Assembly (NCBI GenBank): GCA_035325905.1
Contig: DAOKYY010000078.1
Span: 1-18,709 of the forward strand
Length of the DNA stretch: 18,709 nt
DNA from: DYGX01 sp035325905
Lineage (GTDB): Bacteria; Chloroflexota; Anaerolineae; Aggregatilineales; Aggregatilineaceae
Direction: 5' to 3'
Position 1 is the first letter of the stretch; every line of letters begins with the position of its first letter. Below are positions 13,974 through 18,709 of the stretch, in pieces. Position numbers and translations under genes: made by a program. Below the pieces are notes generated by a model. That model did no database searches and was not told the origin of the DNA. It was given only the letters and a program-made list of their open reading frames with translations.

Positions 13974-15986
13974 ATGTGCGGGATTGCCGGCATTTTCGAT
14001 CAAACGGGCGGCGGCCGGGCGGACCCGGCGCTGGTCCGCGCCATGACGGGCGCCATCGTCCATCGCGGGCCGGATGGCAGCGGCTTTTATCAGTGGCCGG
14101 AGCAATCGCCGCGCCTGGCGCTGGGGATGCGCCGCCTGAGCATCATCGATCTGGATACCGGCGACCAGCCGATCTTCAACGAAGACCGCTCGGTCGCGCT
14201 GGTGTTCAACGGCGAAATCTACAACTACGTCGAGCTACGCGCCGCGCTGCAAGCCCGGGGCCACACCTTCCGCACCCAGGCCGACACCGAAGTGATCGTC
14301 CATCTCTACGAGGAGCGCGGCCTGGATCTGTTCGCCGAACTGCGCGGGATGTACGCCTTCGCGCTGTGGGACGCGCGCGCCGAGCGGCTGGTGCTGGCGG
14401 TCGATCCGGCCGGGATCAAGCCCCTCTATCTGGCCGGGCAGGGCGGGCGGCTGCTGTTCGCCTCGGAGGTCAAGGCGCTCCTGCAAGACTCCGCGCTGCC
14501 GCGCCGCCTGAGCCTCGCCACGCTCGACACCTACCTTAGCTTCGGGTACATGATCGGCGCGGAGACGCTCTACGAGGGCGTGCGCCGCCTGCCGCCCGGT
14601 CACGCGCTGGTGATCGAGCGCGGATCGCAGCGGCTGATCCGTCACTGGACGCCGCGCTTTCCGCCAGAGGAAGCGCGCCCGCGCGACGAGGCCGCGATCC
14701 TGCGCGAGACCCGCGCGCGGCTGGCCGATTCGGTCCGCCTGCACCTGCGCAGCGACGTGCCGTTGGGCCTGTTCCTCAGCGGCGGGATCGACTCGGCGGC
14801 GCTGCTGGCGCTGATGTCGCAGATGGCGCCGGGCCGCGTGCAGACCTTTTCAGTCGGCTACGACGTGGGGCGCGGCGCGGCCAACCCGGACGACGAGACG
14901 GTCCACGCCCGGCGCGTCGCGGCGCACTTTGGAGCGGACCATCACGAGAAGATTATCACGGCGGCGGATTGGTGGGACACGCTGCTGGCCTACGTCTACC
15001 ATCACGACGAGCCGAACGCCAACCCGTCGATCATCTCGCTCCAGGCGCTGGCAGAAGACACCGCGCAGAGCGTCAAAGTCGTGCTCAACGGCACCGGCGG
15101 CGACGAGTTGTTCGGCGGCTACCGCGCGCACCGCGTGTTTCCCTGGGTGATTCGCGCCGCTGCCCGGCTGGATTGGCTGCTGCCGCGCCCGCTGCGCGCC
15201 GCGCTGATCGGGCGGCCCTGGCGGCGCGTCGAGCCGCTGTACCCGGCGCTGCGTCGCATGCGCTACCTCGGCGCGCTGCCCGCTTACCTGCCCGAAGCGC
15301 GCGCGCTGTTTCTGCCGGTTTCCGACGGGCTGCGGCGGCTGGCCTCGTTCGAGGGACTGGTTTTCTCCGACACGCTGCGCGACCGGCTCTACGGCCCGGC
15401 GCTGCGCGCCGCCTGGGATGCCGCGCAGCACAAAGAGCGCGCCTACGTCGAAATTCTGCGCCGCGCCTGGGCGGACGACCCGGCGGACACCGCGCAGGCG
15501 CTCATGTTGCTGACGTGGCTGCCGGGCAACGGCCTGCTGGCGGTCGATAAGGTGACGATGGCGCACTCATTAGAGGCGCGCGTGCCGTTCTTTGACCCGC
15601 CGCTGCTGACGTATGCGCTCGGCATCCCGCCCGCGATCAAGCTGCGCGCCAACAAAATCGTGCTGCGCGAGGCGCTGCGCGAGGATTTGCCGGAGTTCGC
15701 CCGGCAGCGGCCCAAGCAGCCGTTCGGCACGCCGATCCTGCGCTGGTTCGACACGGCGCTGGCGGAGCGCGTCCAGGCCGTGCTGCTTGACGAGCGCAGC
15801 CTGGGGCGCGGGCTGTTCAACCGATCGGCCCTCGAAGACACGCTGCGCGGGCATTTCAGCGGGCGCACCGAGCGGGTCGAGGTCGTTTTCCGGCTGCTGC
15901 TGCTGGAGCTATGGCAGCAGGCGACGATCGACGAGCCGCCGCGCATCCCGCAGCCCGCCGCCAGCCGGATCGAGGTGCGCGCATGA
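13974..15986 (+). CDS. asnB: Glutamine-hydrolysing asparagine synthase (AsnB-type amidotransferase)
   Basis: A 670-residue two-domain enzyme. The class II glutaminase domain begins MCGIAGIF, so Cys2 is exposed as the nucleophile after Met removal; HRGPDGSG (30-37) and FNGEIYNYVELR (78-89) complete the glutamine pocket. The synthetase domain carries the PP-loop FLSGGIDSAA (267-276), GTGGDELFGGYRAHR and the late HSLEARVPFFDP segment. It makes an amide from a carboxylate using ATP and glutamine-derived ammonia. Within a glycan operon, three bases after the flippase gene and overlapping the next glycosyltransferase gene, it more likely amidates a sugar carboxyl group or a peptide/lipid part of the product than makes free asparagine (inference). 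The usual R-D before GIKPLY is V-D here. The gene name is by family only. Confidence 0.9.
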   Translation: MCGIAGIFDQTGGGRADPALVRAMTGAIVHRGPDGSGFYQWPEQSPRLALGMRRLSIIDLDTGDQPIFNEDRSVALVFNGEIYNYVELRAALQARGHTFRTQADTEVIVHLYEERGLDLFAELRGMYAFALWDARAERLVLAVDPAGIKPLYLAGQGGRLLFASEVKALLQDSALPRRLSLATLDTYLSFGYMIGAETLYEGVRRLPPGHALVIERGSQRLIRHWTPRFPPEEARPRDEAAILRETRARLADSVRLHLRSDVPLGLFLSGGIDSAALLALMSQMAPGRVQTFSVGYDVGRGAANPDDETVHARRVAAHFGADHHEKIITAADWWDTLLAYVYHHDEPNANPSIISLQALAEDTAQSVKVVLNGTGGDELFGGYRAHRVFPWVIRAAARLDWLLPRPLRAALIGRPWRRVEPLYPALRRMRYLGALPAYLPEARALFLPVSDGLRRLASFEGLVFSDTLRDRLYGPALRAAWDAAQHKERAYVEILRRAWADDPADTAQALMLLTWLPGNGLLAVDKVTMAHSLEARVPFFDPPLLTYALGIPPAIKLRANKIVLREALREDLPEFARQRPKQPFGTPILRWFDTALAERVQAVLLDERSLGRGLFNRSALEDTLRGHFSGRTERVEVVFRLLLLELWQQATIDEPPRIPQPAASRIEVRA

Positions 15987-17119
15987 GGCTGCTGTTCGTC
16001 GCGTCGCTGCACCATCCGCAGGCGCTTGAGGACGCGCGCCGCGCCGCGCCGCCCGGCGAAGACCCGCTCTTTCCCCCGTCGCAGGCGCAGCATTTCTGGG
16101 TGAAGGCGCTGCGCCGCCAGGGTCACGCCTGCGCGGTCTTCTGGCGCAGCGCGAGCGCGCTGCCCTGGGCGCGAACGCGCCAGCTCCGCATGACGCAGCG
16201 CCTCACGCCCGCCCGCGCGATCAGCGCGCTCGCGGGGCGCGTCCCGGCGCTCAACCCGGACATCCGCCTGCGCAACCGGCGCTTGATCGCCGCCGCCGCG
16301 CAGTTCCAGCCGGACGCGATCATCCTGATCGGGGATAATCGCGTGATCCTGCCGGAGACGCTGGCGCGGCTCAAGCGCGAGCTTGGCGCGGCGCTGGTTT
16401 ACGCCTCCGGCACGTCGCCGGTCGTCTTCTCGCACGCCATCGAGCGCGCCGCCGCCCCGCTGGTCGATCTCGCCGTGACCAACGACTTCTACCACGCGAT
16501 CCAGTGGCGCGAGCTGGGCGCGCGCCGCGCCGAGGCGCTGCCGCTGGCCGCTATCGACCCGGAGTTCCACCATCCTTACACGCTGAGCGAGGACGAGCGG
16601 GCGCGCTACAGCTGCGACGTGGGCTTTGTCGGGACGCTGGTCCCGCCGCGCCTGTACGGCGAGCGGATCGCGGCGCTCGAAAGCCTGCGCGATTTCGACC
16701 TGGGCATCTGGTCGGTGCACGAGGTCCCGCCCAGCCTGCGCCGGTTCTACCGGGGATCGGCGCTGGGTGCGGAGATGCTGCGCGCGACCGGCGCGGGAAA
16801 GATCGCGCTCAACCCGCACGGGGATTTCATGCGCTGGGGCGGGAATATGCGGCTGTTCGAGGCGTGCGGCGTGGGCGCGTTCCAGCTGGTCGATGACCGG
16901 CCCGGCGTGCGCGCGTGGTTCCGCGACGGCGAGCACCTGGTCATCTACCGCGATCATGAGCATTTGCGCGCGCTGGCGCGTTATTATCTGGCGCACGACG
17001 ACGAGCGCCGCCAAATCGCGGACGCGGGGCGGGCGCACGCCCTCGCGCACCACACGTATGATCAGAGGATGGCGCGCCTGATCGATCTAATCATAGAAAT
17101 CGGGGCAAATCGACAGTGA
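15983..17119 (+). CDS. CgeB-like glycosyltransferase (GT-B, Glyco_trans_1_2 type)
   Basis: A 378-residue protein related to the CgeB/YkvP-type glycosyltransferases. The start MRLLFVASLHHPQA gives a Rossmann-like N-terminal domain. CDVGFVGTLVPPRLYGERI (211-229) is the conserved entry to the second domain. The C-terminal donor region has ALNPHGDFMRWGGNMRLFEA (275-294) and GVGAFQLVDDRPGVRAWF (296-313), typical of this group. It should act in the cytoplasm as a late glycosyltransferase of the surface glycan. It overlaps the asnB stop (ATGA) and its own TGA is shared with the GTG start of the next gene. The last ten codons (LIIEIGANRQ) are AT-rich, unlike the rest of the gene, so the composition break falls inside its 3' end. 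Confidence 0.87.
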   Translation: MRLLFVASLHHPQALEDARRAAPPGEDPLFPPSQAQHFWVKALRRQGHACAVFWRSASALPWARTRQLRMTQRLTPARAISALAGRVPALNPDIRLRNRRLIAAAAQFQPDAIILIGDNRVILPETLARLKRELGAALVYASGTSPVVFSHAIERAAAPLVDLAVTNDFYHAIQWRELGARRAEALPLAAIDPEFHHPYTLSEDERARYSCDVGFVGTLVPPRLYGERIAALESLRDFDLGIWSVHEVPPSLRRFYRGSALGAEMLRATGAGKIALNPHGDFMRWGGNMRLFEACGVGAFQLVDDRPGVRAWFRDGEHLVIYRDHEHLRALARYYLAHDDERRQIADAGRAHALAHHTYDQRMARLIDLIIEIGANRQ

Positions 17120-18603
17120 AAGCTAAAGTTCTTAGAAGATGGCCCGTGATATTCTTGTTATGTGTTTTTGCTTACCAGATCGTAACTCACAGCTTCTTGT
17201 TGTCGATCTCTGCACATTCCGGGCAAGTTGCTATACCTTGGATGATGAACCAGGGTAGGCCGCTATATGGCGATATATTAGAGCAACATGCACCCGGTAG
17301 TTCTGTAATAGTAGCAATTGCTCAAAGACTGTTACCTTTCGAAACGCTTACTGTTACACGGCTTTTGAATATTGCATTGGTGTTGGTTATCTCGTTGATT
17401 GTATATGGGGTCGCCTTTTCTCTTGGGAATCGTCGCCATTTGGTGGCAGTTGTTGCTGTTCTCATATGGGTTTGGTGGGAGCCTATATACGGCAATATTC
17501 TGTTTTATTTCGATACTTTGTTGGGCTTTGGTATTGTGTTGGCTGTTTTTATATGGGTGGCGATGGAAAAATACTCATCTAGTTGGCTAGCGGCATTATC
17601 TGTTGGTGTAATTCTAGGTGGAGTAACTATTTTCAAGCAACATGGTTGGGCTGCTGTGATTTTGTTTGCTATATGGTTGTTTTTATTTCGCCGCCACAGT
17701 TCTCCCCGCCTTTTCGATTTCTTGACATATGGTCTAGGTGCAACACTCTTTCCGATATTGATAATCGGGGTAGTTGCTCTGCAAGGGAATTTAGCCGAAT
17801 ACATCTACTGGAATTGGGGATTCAACTTCACCGGCTTGATGCCTAGCAATATCATGACAGGGGATTTCTTTCGGAAACTGGTCTTAACGAACGTTTTTGT
17901 GCCAGTGTTTTTAGGATTGCTGTTCTGGCGTTATCGAGATCAAGACAACTGGATACTTTTAGCTCTTATGTGGTTAGCAGGGAGCATGACTCTAATTCCT
18001 CGCTTCGATGAGATTCACGTGATGGGATCGTTGCCTGCAACATCAATCATGTCGAGTCTTGCCTTAACTTATCCCATTGATTTGTTAGGGCGGGTTTTGT
18101 CATCAATCCGGCGCAGACAGGTGTCAGAAACATCCATATTTCTCTCAGGAACCATGTTTGCAGTTTCTCTTGGCTGGATTTGGACTGGGGTCGCTCCCTT
18201 TTTCGGGGGGGGGGGGACGCCGGGATATGAGGAACTGAAACCTGTGGCTGAGCTTCTTGAGTCTTTCAGCCAGGCTGATGATACCCTATTCATACTACCT
18301 GAAACAGATAGCACACCTCAATTACATGTATTGAGCGGTTTACAGCCCCCTGGGACCTGGGTTAAGGGTTGGAGTTGGTATCTGCGCGCGCCAAATGTCA
18401 TTGACATGCTGGTGAATGAATGGACAGAACAGCCACCTAATTTCATTGTTGTATTCCCTGATCTGCTTGAACCTTCTCAAGCAGAAGTAAAGCGGTTGAT
18501 GACTTTTCTAAATATGAATTATCAATATGTTGAGTGGGTCGAGATGGTCGAAAATCATGGGGACGCTTTGCTCTATCGTTTCGAGGCGACAAATCAGAAA
18601 TGA
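17116..18603 (+). CDS. AT-rich polytopic membrane protein, GT-C glycosyltransferase-like
   Basis: A 495-residue protein starting with GTG at 17116, overlapping the previous stop (GTGA). About nine to ten hydrophobic segments fill residues 8-365, and a soluble tail of about 125 residues follows. The loop after span 1, MNQGRPLYGDILEQHAPGSS, matches the pattern of GT-C/PMT-like membrane proteins (gGxxPYrDifdqxxPG). The acidic residue usually found just before it is absent (SAHSGQVAI), so the catalytic residue may lie elsewhere or activity may be lost. The tail includes LFILPETDSTPQLHVLSG and probably faces outside. Codon use is AT-rich, sharply unlike its neighbours, which suggests acquisition from another source. 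Codons 364-367 are a run of 12 G. It overlaps the next start (ATGA). Function assignment is tentative. Confidence 0.75.
   Translation: MKAKVLRRWPVIFLLCVFAYQIVTHSFLLSISAHSGQVAIPWMMNQGRPLYGDILEQHAPGSSVIVAIAQRLLPFETLTVTRLLNIALVLVISLIVYGVAFSLGNRRHLVAVVAVLIWVWWEPIYGNILFYFDTLLGFGIVLAVFIWVAMEKYSSSWLAALSVGVILGGVTIFKQHGWAAVILFAIWLFLFRRHSSPRLFDFLTYGLGATLFPILIIGVVALQGNLAEYIYWNWGFNFTGLMPSNIMTGDFFRKLVLTNVFVPVFLGLLFWRYRDQDNWILLALMWLAGSMTLIPRFDEIHVMGSLPATSIMSSLALTYPIDLLGRVLSSIRRRQVSETSIFLSGTMFAVSLGWIWTGVAPFFGGGGTPGYEELKPVAELLESFSQADDTLFILPETDSTPQLHVLSGLQPPGTWVKGWSWYLRAPNVIDMLVNEWTEQPPNFIVVFPDLLEPSQAEVKRLMTFLNMNYQYVEWVEMVENHGDALLYRFEATNQK
18205..18216 (+). repeat. Homopolymer tract of 12 G inside a coding sequence
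   Basis: Twelve consecutive G encode Gly364-Gly367 of the AT-rich membrane protein. One extra G brings TGA at 18228-18230 into frame; one G fewer brings TGA at 18236-18238 into frame. Either product would end at about 371-373 residues and lose the soluble C-terminal tail. Such tracts are known slipped-strand switches in other bacteria, but also common sites of sequencing error. Confidence 0.9.
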
Positions 18604-18709
18604 GGCCGAAATATCACCTGACAGAGAATTTTGACCCGGCGCGAGCGCATCCCGGCGACGCACACTCGATTCTGATGCGCCTGGTGCCCCCTGACTCGCG
18701 CGTGCTGGA
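18600..18709 (+). CDS. Start of a probable SAM-dependent methyltransferase, 3' end missing
   Basis: The ATG at 18600 overlaps the previous TGA (ATGA). The 36 readable codons begin MRPKYHLTENFDPARAHPG and end with LMRLVPPDSRVLE/D. A run of hydrophobic residues, then PPxSRVL, is the usual lead-in to motif I (VLDxGxGxG) of class I methyltransferases, but motif I itself lies past the window edge. Composition returns to GC-rich after about 18635. In this operon a methyltransferase would modify the glycan. A glycosyltransferase fused to such a domain is an alternative. Confidence 0.55.
   Translation, partial: MRPKYHLTENFDPARAHPGDAHSILMRLVPPDSRVL

Noticed and set aside
12354..14105. 583-codon open frame on the minus strand opposite the flippase gene
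   Set aside because: Its product is Arg/Gln/His-rich low-complexity sequence, as expected from the antisense of GC-rich codons; the plus-strand flippase has clear family features.
1..18709. tRNA, rRNA, riboswitch or CRISPR array
   Set aside because: Gene spacing is tight, and no direct-repeat series, cloverleaf-like segment or conserved riboswitch core was seen by eye in any gap; a covariance-model search was not possible here.

Overview
The window looks like a bacterial chromosome segment, probably from a high-GC member of the Chloroflexota (Anaerolineae-like). That is inferred from gene content only: a carbohydrate ABC transporter beside a URO-D-family protein, a group III-type phosphofructokinase, and dense polysaccharide genes. 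No rRNA or marker gene is present to confirm it. Base composition is uneven. Hand counts of sample 60-base lines give roughly 53-63% GC before about 5.2 kb, a very high GC zone (one sampled line 83%) from about 6.0 to 17.1 kb, and a sharp drop to about 40% in the last complete gene.

Region 1 (1-5192, + strand) is a catabolic operon. It holds the end of a DapA/NAL-superfamily aldolase or dehydratase, a secreted family 1 solute-binding protein, two MalF/MalG-type permeases (ATGA overlap) and a URO-D-superfamily protein. No ATPase gene is present, so the transporter needs one encoded elsewhere. A strong mRNA hairpin lies between the binding-protein and permease genes. The substrate is not recognisable.

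Region 2 (about 5293-6022) is a transposon graveyard. The start of an ISAs1-type transposase is fused to the start of an IS481-type transposase, both truncated and on the minus strand. This scar lies where base composition changes.

Region 3 (6145-9860) is housekeeping. The ribosome-associated ATPase gene ychF (+) converges on a minus-strand set: a small lipoprotein, a 6-phosphofructokinase and a membrane-anchored alpha/beta hydrolase, with gaps of only 41 and 31 bases.

Region 4 (9935-18709, + strand) is a tightly packed glycan operon whose genes overlap or lie 3 bases apart. It runs: GT-C membrane glycosyltransferase, GT4 glycosyltransferase, Wzx-like flippase, AsnB-type amidotransferase, CgeB-like glycosyltransferase, an AT-rich polytopic GT-C-like protein, and the start of a likely SAM methyltransferase. 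Together they plausibly build, amidate, flip and decorate a surface polysaccharide. The AT-rich gene is compositionally foreign yet translationally coupled at both ends, and it carries a run of 12 G inside its coding sequence. One base more or less would truncate the protein, which makes it a candidate phase-variation switch and the most interesting signal in the window.
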